A stretch of DNA of 35,248 nucleotides from Rothia mucilaginosa. GTDB taxonomy: Bacteria > Actinomycetota > Actinomycetes > Actinomycetales > Micrococcaceae. The stretch spans positions 1 through 35,248 of the forward strand of contig NZ_JVSP01000001.1 of assembly GCF_001061665.1 (NCBI RefSeq), read 5' to 3'. A model generated the notes under the pieces. That model was not told the origin of the DNA, ran no database searches, and saw only the letters and a program-made list of their open reading frames with translations. This document shows, piece by piece, positions 8,616 through 15,243 of the stretch (within the stretch, counting starts at the first letter, position 1; each line of letters opens with the position of its first letter). The position numbers were made by a program, and so were the translations under genes.

Positions 8616-9485
8616 ATGTCTTTCCTCAATCAAGCACCCAGCCGACGCAATATCCTTCTGGGCGGTATTGGCCTTGCCGCTCTTGCCCTGGCCGGATGCG
8701 CCAAGGATGTCCGTCCGCTTGCCGACGGGTCGGCTTCCCCCACTGACTCGCCCAGCGGTTCTCCCAGCGACTCCCCCAGCTCTTCCGGCAGCGCGTCCGC
8801 TTCGGCTTCCTCCAGCGCCTCGGGCAGCACCCGAATCATCCCCGAGGATGAATACCTCAAGGATAGTGACAAGTACCTCGGTCCCCTGAAGTACGAGTAC
8901 AAGGAGCTGTCGAACAAGTACGTCGAGGCCACCGATACCTCCCCCGCGAAGAACGTCCCCACCCCGGTCATCGATCAGACGGCGCGGCGCACCAACACCC
9001 TCGAGGGCGCCTACAAGACCCTGTGCGCCTATCAGAGTTCTTACGTCTACCTCATGCGTACCGGCACGATTGAGTACGCTATCAACCTCATGAACAAGGA
9101 CGATACCAAGCTCAGCGCCGAGCTTCTCAACGTCCACACCCTGTATTCTAAGGGCGGTTGGGTCAAGGGCTACGAGAACAAGATGAGTATTCTCTCGGAG
9201 TACAGGACGCGCGCTTACGCCTCGACTGAGCTGAGCGCGGTGTCCTTCCCCTGCGAAGACTGGGCGAGCGAGTTTACGACCTATCAGAACGGCTCGAGCC
9301 AGGTTCAGGAGGCAAGTACGATTCAGGTTCCCGTGATTCTGGTCTTTGACCAGGGTAAGTGGAACGTGACCAGCGCGGAATTCTTCAGGTCTGAATACAG
9401 CGAACGCTTCAAGAAGATTTTCGCTGGTTCCGATGGTTCCTCTTCGAGTTCCTCCGGTGGCTCATATTCCGGTACCGGAGTCTAG
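8616..9485 (+). CDS. DUF6318-like Tat-type lipoprotein
   Basis: 289 residues. The N-terminus carries SRRNIL (9-14), a good twin-arginine motif, then a hydrophobic stretch ending in the lipobox LAGC with Cys28 as the predicted lipidated residue. A Ser/Pro/Gly/Asp-rich linker (about 37-70) leads to the globular part, which is related to the gene just upstream (T(F/L)EGAY.TL.AY stretch and C-terminal DQGKW strand). A Ser/Gly-rich tail follows. The start has AGGAGG at 8605-8610. The protein should sit on the outer face of the membrane. Its function is unknown, and the DUF6318 link is recalled rather than searched. A strong terminator follows 30 bases after the stop. Confidence 0.88.
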   Translation: MSFLNQAPSRRNILLGGIGLAALALAGCAKDVRPLADGSASPTDSPSGSPSDSPSSSGSASASASSSASGSTRIIPEDEYLKDSDKYLGPLKYEYKELSNKYVEATDTSPAKNVPTPVIDQTARRTNTLEGAYKTLCAYQSSYVYLMRTGTIEYAINLMNKDDTKLSAELLNVHTLYSKGGWVKGYENKMSILSEYRTRAYASTELSAVSFPCEDWASEFTTYQNGSSQVQEASTIQVPVILVFDQGKWNVTSAEFFRSEYSERFKKIFAGSDGSSSSSSGGSYSGTGV

Positions 9486-9516
9486 ACCGAGCTGGCCGAT
9501 TTGCTTCCACGCTATG

Positions 9517-9559
9517 AGGGCGGGGCGGGTATCAATTCAACTGATACCCGCCCCGCCCT
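9517..9559 (+). terminator. Strong terminator after lipoprotein gene
   Basis: A perfect 18-bp GC-rich stem (9517-9534 with 9542-9559) closes a 7-base loop. It lies just after the stop at 9485 and can act in both directions. A short T-containing tail follows. Confidence 0.85.
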
Positions 9560-9708
9560 TCGTCTGGACCTTTAGCCTGTGCCTTCCGTCTGCGCTGGTG
9601 ACGATTGTGACGCAACCAATTGCACGGCCAATTATGCCGAGCGAACGGAAGCCCGTGTTAAGCCCCCCAGTCCGGCAGCCGGCCCACGCGCGCGTTCCGA
9701 ACATGACG

Positions 9709-9756
9709 ATAGCCCCGCATCCCTGGCAACTAGGAAAACCAGGGACGCGGGGCTAT
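9709..9756 (-). terminator. Probable terminator of nirB-cobA transcript
   Basis: 18-base arms (9709-9726 and 9739-9756) pair with one mismatch around a 12-base loop. It lies about 80 bases beyond the cobA stop, between convergent genes. There is no U-tract. Confidence 0.75.
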
Positions 9757-9833
9757 GCCTTGATGCCTCACGCTCCTCCCCTGCGGCGGGCATCGCACCG
9801 GGAGTACAAACGGAGCATGAACACAGCGGAACG

Positions 9834-10745
9834 TTACGAGGTGGCACGCTCGCGCAGACGCTCGTGAACCTCGCTCACGAAACGGTTCTGATCATCGCGG
9901 GCGTAGTACACGACCTCGCCAATCACGGTGATGGCGGGCGGCTTCACTCGGGCGCAATCGGCCTTCGCATTCTCCAGGGTCGTCACGGTAACCCGCTCGT
10001 TCTCGGAGAACCCGTTTTCGATGGTCGCCAACGGCATCTCGCCCTCAATCCCACGAGAGAGCAGAGACGCCACCGTATCGGGCAGGGTGCGCACGCCCAT
10101 CAGCAACACCACGGTGCCGGAGGCACGCAGAGTTGCCTCGACCGCAGCCAGGTCATCCTCGGAAAGACCCGAATGGCCGGATACCACGGTGAAGATCGAG
10201 GACACGCGGCGCAGGGTCACCGGGATACCGGCACGTCCGGGAACGGCGATAGCGCTGGTGATACCTGGGATCACCTCGGCCTCCAGGCCCGCCGCGATGC
10301 ACGCATCCAGCTCTTCGGCGCCGCGACCGTACACGTACGGGTCGCCGCCCTTCAGACGCACCACGGTCTTACCCGAAAGCGCGTAGTCAATCATGAGCTG
10401 CTGGATGCGGGACTGCGGAACAGCGTGCTTACCGGGCACCTTGCCCACATCGACGATGAGGGCGTTGGGGGCGTACTCGCCGTACTCCTGCGGGGCGAGG
10501 TGATCCAGCAGGACCACGTCCGCCTCACCCAGGGCACGCACAGCGCGCAGGGTCAGCAGGTCGACGGCGCCGGGGCCGCCACCGACAATGTAGACCTTGC
10601 CGGGGTGCTCGGCGCGCTCACCGGGCAGGGCGATACCGCGCTCGGTCACGCTGTCATCCAGGCTGTGACCGGGCGCCCCGCCCGCGAGCACCTCGTCAAT
10701 CGTGGCGAACTCGCGGGGCGGGAACGGCGGAATCTTCGGGCCCAT
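9834..10745 (-). CDS. cobA: Uroporphyrinogen-III C-methyltransferase (SUMT)
   Basis: 303 residues. Uses S-adenosylmethionine to methylate uroporphyrinogen III twice, giving precorrin-2, the branch point to sirohaem and cobalamin. Family motifs are clear: VGGGPGAVDLLTLRA near 54-68, VVRLKGGDPYVYGRGAEE, and PGITSA. The first 48 or so residues are an unconserved extension. The stand-alone methyltransferase lacks the CysG dehydrogenase/ferrochelatase half. ATG at 10745 follows the nirB stop after one base, so translation is probably coupled; a GTG at 10775, overlapping nirB, is the alternative. Next to nirB its job is surely sirohaem supply. Confidence 0.93.
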   Translation of the reverse strand: MGPKIPPFPPREFATIDEVLAGGAPGHSLDDSVTERGIALPGERAEHPGKVYIVGGGPGAVDLLTLRAVRALGEADVVLLDHLAPQEYGEYAPNALIVDVGKVPGKHAVPQSRIQQLMIDYALSGKTVVRLKGGDPYVYGRGAEELDACIAAGLEAEVIPGITSAIAVPGRAGIPVTLRRVSSIFTVVSGHSGLSEDDLAAVEATLRASGTVVLLMGVRTLPDTVASLLSRGIEGEMPLATIENGFSENERVTVTTLENAKADCARVKPPAITVIGEVVYYARDDQNRFVSEVHERLRERATS

Positions 10746-10746
10746 A

Positions 10747-13416
10747 CTAGGCTGCCGGAACCGGGTTGAGGTCACCGGGCTTACCCACGGGAATCTTGGT
10801 ACCGGTCACCAGAACGGTGTTGGACTCGCCAGCCTTGACGGCCGCAATCTCCTCGGGGGTTGCGGGGCGAATCTGCTCGCGCTCCAGCACGAACAGGTGC
10901 GATGCCTCGTCGCTGCCGTTGGGCTCGTTGATGAAGGCGCGGAAGCGGCGCAGACGACGCTCGTCCTTCAGGGTTGCAGCCCACTCGTCCTCGTAGGAAT
11001 CCACGTGACGCTGCATGTCGCGCTCGAGGTCCTCGCACACGCCCAGGGAGTCCTCGATGAGGACGGACTGCAGGTGTGCCAGACCATCGCCGTGCTCCTC
11101 GTCCAGGTCCTCAAGCCAGCGAGCGGTACGCTGCAGCTTGTCCGCGGTACGGATGTAGTACATCAGGTAGCGGTCGATATAGCGCACGACGTCCTCGCTG
11201 GAAGCGTCCTTGACGAAGAGGCGGCCGTGGGCGGGGGTTGCGCCACCGTTACCACCCAGGTACAGGTTCCAGCCGTTGCTGGTTGCAATCAGACCGACGT
11301 CCTTGCCCTGAGCCTCGGCACACTCGCGGTTACAACCGGAGACACCGAACTTAAACTTGTGCGGGGAGCGCAGGCCGCGGTAGCGGTTCTCCAGGTGGAC
11401 TGCCATACCGACGGAGTCCTGAACGCCGAAGCGGCACCAGCTCGAGCCCAGGCAGGACTTCACGTTACGCAGGGACTTACCGTAGGCCTGACCGGATTCG
11501 AAGCCAGCGTCGACCAGGCGTTCCCAGATGTAGGGCAGCTGCTCGAGGCGGGCACCGTACATACCGATACGCTGTGCACCGGTGATCTTGGTGTACAGGC
11601 CGAACTCCTCGGCAACCTCGGCGATGACGGCCAGCTTCTTGGCGGGAATCTCGCCGGCGGGAATACGCGGGACGACGGAGTAAGTGCCGTCCTTCTGCAT
11701 GTTTGCCAGTGCGCGGTCGTTGGTCTCCTGCAGACCACCGCGGCCGGAGTCCAGCACGTAGGAGTTGCGGAAGGAGGAGAGGATCGATGCAACGGTCGGC
11801 TTACAGATGGCACAGCCGTCGCCGCCGTGACCGAAGCGAGCAATCACGGAGTCGAAGTCGTCCAGGTTGGTCAGACGCACGGCCTCGGCCAGCTCCGCAC
11901 GGGAGAAGTCGAAGTGCTCACACAGGGCCTTGGAGACGGTCAGGCCCATCTTCTTCATCTGCTGCTCGAGGGTCTTCTGCAGCATGGGCACGCAGGAACC
12001 ACACTGGGTACCGGCGGTGGTGCAGGCCTTCAGGGATGCCACGTCGTGGTTACCGTCAACGATGGCCTCACGCACGGTGCCGAAGCTAATGTTGTTGCAG
12101 GAACACAGGATTGCGTCGTCGGGCAGTTCGGTGTCGGGGATGCCGTCGCCGCCGCCAGCTGCGGTCAGGTAGACGTTCGGCTCGGCGGGCAGCTCGCGAC
12201 CCAGCAGGGGCTTCAGGGAGTCGAAGGGAGCGGTGTCACCGACGAACACGCCACCCAGCAGGGTCTTGGCGTCGCCGCTGGTCACGATCTTCTGGTACAT
12301 GCCGCGAGCGGGGTCAGCGAACAGAACCTCGAGGCAACCCTCGGTGGTACCGCGGCGGTCACCGAAGCCGGCCACCTGAACGCCGGAGAACTTCAGCTTG
12401 GTGGCGATGTCGAATTCCTCGACCTTTGCCTCTTCGTTGTCGTTGAGCAGGTTGGCTGCCACTGCGTCGGCCATAGCGTTAGCCGGTGCAACCAGACCCC
12501 AGGTGCGGCCCAGCACGCAAGCAACCTCACCGATAGCCCAGATGTGCTCGTCGGAGGTGTGGCAGGCGTCGTTGACGACGATACCGCCGCGCTCGCCAAT
12601 GTGCATGTCGGCGGCGAGAGCCAGCTCGTCATTGGGGCGAATACCGGCACCGAAGACCACCATGTCGGCGGGCAGGGTGCGGATGTTTGCGTCCTCGGAG
12701 GGAGAGTCTGCGATGGAGACGGAGACGACGTTACCGTCGGCATCCTTGTTGATACCGGAAATGAACACGCCGGTCTCAATATCAATGCCGGTTGCCTTGA
12801 TCTGGGCGTTCACGGCGTAACCGCCGCCCTGGTCCACCTCGACGGAGAGCAGCCAGGGAGCCACGTCCAGAATGGTGGGCTCCGCGCCGAGTTCCTTCAG
12901 GCCCTCAGCAGCCTCGAGACCGAGCAGACCACCACCGACAACGATGCCGCGGGGTGCGCGGCCCAGGGTGGACTGCAGGCGGTTGACCTCGGAAACCATG
13001 TTCTTCACATCATCGACGGTGCGGAAGACGTGTGCGGCGTCCGAGTTGAGAATGGGGATGCGAACCGCGCGGGAACCGGTTGCGAAAATCAGAACGTCGT
13101 AGGGGTACTCGTTGCCCTCGGTGTCGGTGACGACGCGGCGGTTACGGTCCAGCTTCTCGGCATGGCAGTTGTTAACCAGGTTGATGTTCTCAGCGTTCCA
13201 CAGCTCCGGATCGCCGAGGGTCAGATCCTTCTCGGGGTCCTTGAAGAGCTGCTCAATGGCAACGCGGTCGTAAGGGGTGTAGGGCTCATCGTTCAGCACG
13301 GTGATGGTGTCTGCGGCACGACCGGCTGCCTCTGCGCCCTCGTGGTATGCGCGAACAAAACGCCATGCGGCGGGTCCTGCACCGACAACGAGAATGTTGC
13401 GGGGGGTGTTCGACAT
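10747..13416 (-). CDS. nirB: Nitrite reductase [NAD(P)H] large subunit
   Basis: 889 residues; reduces nitrite to ammonium with sirohaem and Fe-S centres in the cytoplasm. Domains in order: an N-terminal FAD-binding Rossmann fold (VGAGPAAW, 11-18); an NAD-binding fold (VVGGGLLGLEAA, 159-170); a BFD-like [2Fe-2S] domain with Cys438, Cys440, Cys472 and Cys475; a second Cys pair (CAIC, 535-538); then the nitrite/sulfite reductase half with the [4Fe-4S]-sirohaem ligands Cys655, Cys661, Cys695 and Cys699 (Cx5C ... Cx3C). AAAGGA lies eight bases before the ATG at 13416. It is followed immediately by cobA. Its small subunit nirD lies on the opposite strand across a 590-base gap, unlike the usual nirB-nirD operon. 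Confidence 0.96.
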   Translation of the reverse strand: MSNTPRNILVVGAGPAAWRFVRAYHEGAEAAGRAADTITVLNDEPYTPYDRVAIEQLFKDPEKDLTLGDPELWNAENINLVNNCHAEKLDRNRRVVTDTEGNEYPYDVLIFATGSRAVRIPILNSDAAHVFRTVDDVKNMVSEVNRLQSTLGRAPRGIVVGGGLLGLEAAEGLKELGAEPTILDVAPWLLSVEVDQGGGYAVNAQIKATGIDIETGVFISGINKDADGNVVSVSIADSPSEDANIRTLPADMVVFGAGIRPNDELALAADMHIGERGGIVVNDACHTSDEHIWAIGEVACVLGRTWGLVAPANAMADAVAANLLNDNEEAKVEEFDIATKLKFSGVQVAGFGDRRGTTEGCLEVLFADPARGMYQKIVTSGDAKTLLGGVFVGDTAPFDSLKPLLGRELPAEPNVYLTAAGGGDGIPDTELPDDAILCSCNNISFGTVREAIVDGNHDVASLKACTTAGTQCGSCVPMLQKTLEQQMKKMGLTVSKALCEHFDFSRAELAEAVRLTNLDDFDSVIARFGHGGDGCAICKPTVASILSSFRNSYVLDSGRGGLQETNDRALANMQKDGTYSVVPRIPAGEIPAKKLAVIAEVAEEFGLYTKITGAQRIGMYGARLEQLPYIWERLVDAGFESGQAYGKSLRNVKSCLGSSWCRFGVQDSVGMAVHLENRYRGLRSPHKFKFGVSGCNRECAEAQGKDVGLIATSNGWNLYLGGNGGATPAHGRLFVKDASSEDVVRYIDRYLMYYIRTADKLQRTARWLEDLDEEHGDGLAHLQSVLIEDSLGVCEDLERDMQRHVDSYEDEWAATLKDERRLRRFRAFINEPNGSDEASHLFVLEREQIRPATPEEIAAVKAGESNTVLVTGTKIPVGKPGDLNPVPAA

Positions 13417-13782
13417 AGATTTTCCTTTCCTAGTTTGCGATGCGATAGCTCTGCATCCTCGCCGTGGGCGGCGATTATGTCCCTGGGATTCGTCCCGTAA
13501 CTTATTTGCGGCGCACATGCCGCAACACGGAAATCCCGGATTTGCCAAGATAAGGGGGTCGTACCAACGGAGCGCAAGGCCCCGCGAAACCTCTTATCTT
13601 CTGCAACTCCTGAAAATTACGAAACATTTTTATGTGGGATTATGTTGTTTTCTTCAGGTGCTCAAAAGCGATTCCGAGCTACGACTTTCATCGTACATGG
13701 TAGCGCAGGGTACGGATAGCCAAAATCAGCATTTTGTGAGAAAAAATTCTGAAAAACTTCCGCGGAATAACAGCCCAGACGA

Positions 13783-13796
13783 GGGTATACATACCC
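13783..13796. promoter_or_regulatory. Perfect GGGTAT palindrome
   Basis: GGGTAT and ATACCC arms flank a two-base centre. It lies 211 bases before nirD and 366 before nirB, next to the DtxR-like box. It has the form of a dimeric-regulator operator; the regulator is unknown. It does not match the ATACCC..GGGTAT polarity expected for a CsoR site. Confidence 0.4.
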
Positions 13797-13811
13797 CCGG
13801 TGGCAGTGGAT

Positions 13812-13830
13812 TTAGGTAAGGCTAATCTAT
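13812..13830 (+). promoter_or_regulatory. DtxR/IdeR-like operator upstream of nirD
   Basis: TTAGGTAAGGCTAATCTAT matches 15 of 19 positions of the DtxR/IdeR consensus (TTAGGTTAGCCTAACCTAA). It overlaps the start of a TATAAAAT run (13828-13835) that could be the nirD -10 element, so iron-dependent repression of nirD is plausible. The nirD start is 178 bases downstream. The call rests on sequence match only. Confidence 0.55.
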
Positions 13831-14007
13831 AAAATTTAGGGTTGTATTTTAGGGTGAAAATAACCTTTAGCTTTCTCGCGTGCCCCATTTCCCAATGTGG
13901 GTTTCATAGGGTAAACTCCAAACAAAGAACACGTGAATCGCAATTACGCCCAAACCGTAATTGAGCTCGCCCCCGCGCGACACACACCGTTTCGAAAGGA
14001 AAACCCC

Positions 14008-14334
14008 ATGGCCGATAACTGGGTCCGCATCTGCGCCGAATCCGATCTTGAAGAGAACTGGGGCGAAGTCGCTCTGGTCGACAACCATCAGTACGCCATC
14101 TACAAGACCAAGCACGGCATCTACGCCAGCGATCACCTCGACCCGCACAGCCAGGCACTCGTTCTGGCCCGCGGCATTATCGGCGAGAAGAACGGCCACT
14201 CGACCATTACCTCCCCCCTCTACAAGGAGGTCTACGATCTGACCAACGGTGAGTGCCTCTCGGACTCCTCCTACTCCCTCAACGTGTACCCCGTTGAGGT
14301 CCGCGACGGCGATGTCTACCTGCTGGCCAACTAA
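14008..14334 (+). CDS. nirD: Nitrite reductase [NAD(P)H] small subunit
   Basis: 108 residues with a Rieske-like ISP fold typical of NirD: WVRICAESDL at the start, GIYASDHLDPHS in the middle, and LNVYPVEVRDGDVYLL at the end. The Rieske Fe-S ligands (CxH ... CxxH) are absent, as is normal for NirD, which helps the NirB large subunit in nitrite reduction. ATG at 14008 has GAAAGGA seven bases upstream. It is transcribed alone and away from nirB, with a strong terminator after it. Confidence 0.92.
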   Translation: MADNWVRICAESDLEENWGEVALVDNHQYAIYKTKHGIYASDHLDPHSQALVLARGIIGEKNGHSTITSPLYKEVYDLTNGECLSDSSYSLNVYPVEVRDGDVYLLAN

Positions 14335-14364
14335 TTCGGACGGCTCATAGACAACTCAAATTAA

Positions 14365-14405
14365 CGAAAGGCCCCCGCTTCCTCTGAGGAAGCGGAGGCC
14401 TTTCG
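14365..14405. terminator. Bidirectional terminator nirD / chelatase
   Basis: 18-bp stem (14365-14382 with 14388-14405) with one wobble and a 5-base loop. It sits between the convergent nirD (ends 14334) and chelatase (ends 14429) genes, and the stem carries CTTTCG / CGAAAG ends that leave a short T-tract in either direction. Confidence 0.85.
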
Positions 14406-14428
14406 CGCGGAACAAGCCCAAATAGTTC

Positions 14429-15160
14429 TTAGGCGGCAAGCGCCTCATCCATGCGATCGACAAAGCACTCGGCCACCACCCTGGCGGACGCAGGGTCCTG
14501 TGCGTTCACCAGCGGCGTGGCGACCTTCACCGGCAGACCGGTTGCCTCAGCATCGCGGCGCATCTTACCGGCAAAGAAACCCTCCGCCAGCAGGTATGTT
14601 GCGGCGAACTCCGGCTTATACTCGGCCACCACCTCGTGGAACTTCGGGTCAATGGAGGCAATGAAGCCGTGCTGAACCTGGGTTCCCAAGGCCTCGGAGA
14701 GCAACTCGGCGGCACGCTCCATATCGGCGCGGCCATCGGCGCGGGAGGAACCGGCGGCGCCCTGCACCACGACAGAACCGTTCTCGGGGGTCCAGCCGGC
14801 CTCTTCAAGGCGGGTCCGAGCCAGGCGAGCCAGACGGGAATCGGGACCGAGAGACTCGGCAATCACGATACGTTCGATGCCGCTCGCGCGGGCTGCCCGG
14901 CGCAAATCCACCTGGGTATGGAACCCGGTAGAGAGCAGAATCGGGACAATAACGCAGGGCTCGTCCTTGGGCAGAGCCGCCGCAGCATCATCCACGCTGG
15001 GCGATTCGACATCAACATAAGCCTCGTGCACGCGGTATTCCACGCCGTCAGTACGCTGGTCCAGCAGGGAACGCACCTGTTCGCGAATCAGGGCGATGGC
15101 TTCACGGCCGGCAGCGGAGTCGGTACCGTGAGAGGTCGCGAGAACATTCAAAACAGTCAT
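14429..15160 (-). CDS. Sirohydrochlorin chelatase (CbiX/SirB family)
   Basis: 243 residues formed of two CbiX-type halves. Inserts Fe(2+) into sirohydrochlorin to make sirohaem. The predicted metal-binding histidines are His11 (LATSHGTD) and His81 (LLSTGFHTQVDL), the standard pair of this class II chelatase family; the second half (from about 125) lacks an equally clear pair. The ATG at 15160 is preferred over a GTG at 15184 that falls inside a terminator stem. There is no spaced Shine-Dalgarno. Instead TACAAT ends six bases before the ATG, so the mRNA may be leaderless. A cobalt-chelatase role cannot be excluded, but nirB and cobA nearby favour iron and sirohaem. Confidence 0.88.
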   Translation of the reverse strand: MTVLNVLATSHGTDSAAGREAIALIREQVRSLLDQRTDGVEYRVHEAYVDVESPSVDDAAAALPKDEPCVIVPILLSTGFHTQVDLRRAARASGIERIVIAESLGPDSRLARLARTRLEEAGWTPENGSVVVQGAAGSSRADGRADMERAAELLSEALGTQVQHGFIASIDPKFHEVVAEYKPEFAATYLLAEGFFAGKMRRDAEATGLPVKVATPLVNAQDPASARVVAECFVDRMDEALAA

Positions 15161-15180
15161 GCTCCCATTGTATGAAAGGA

Positions 15181-15226
15181 ACACCCCGCTCCCCCACTCA
15201 TGAACACGAGTGACGAAGCGGGGTGT
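15181..15226 (-). terminator. Terminator of the HtaA-domain gene
   Basis: ACACCCCGCT (15181-15190) and AGCGGGGTGT (15217-15226) form a perfect 10-bp stem, with an inner CACTC/GAGTG helix (15195-15199, 15208-15212). It begins 18 bases after the stop at 15244 and ends in TTCCTTTC on the minus strand. Confidence 0.75.
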
Positions 15227-15243
15227 TGCACGAAGGCTAAATT

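Larger units (their letters stand above)
9486..9833. other. Convergent intergenic region with two terminators
   Basis: 348 bases between the lipoprotein gene (plus) and cobA (minus), which converge. It contains the two long hairpins listed separately and no supported gene. Confidence 0.5.
13417..14007. other. Divergent regulatory region between nirB and nirD
   Basis: 591 bases without a supported gene, becoming AT-rich from 13600. It must contain both promoters. Noted elements are a perfect GGGTAT-AC-ATACCC palindrome at 13783-13796, a DtxR-like box at 13812-13830 with TATAAAAT just after it, and an AGGGT/AACCT imperfect repeat at 13851-13866. No clear nirB promoter hexamers were identified. 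Confidence 0.7.

Noticed and set aside
10702-13500. Very long plus-strand open frame (932 codons) opposite nirB
   Set aside because: Codon bias of nirB keeps the antisense frame open. The sense frame has all FAD, Fe-S and sirohaem motifs; the antisense has none and no ribosome site.
15161-15184. GTG at 15184 as start of the chelatase
   Set aside because: It falls in the stem of the upstream gene's terminator and adds eight residues not needed by the CbiX fold.
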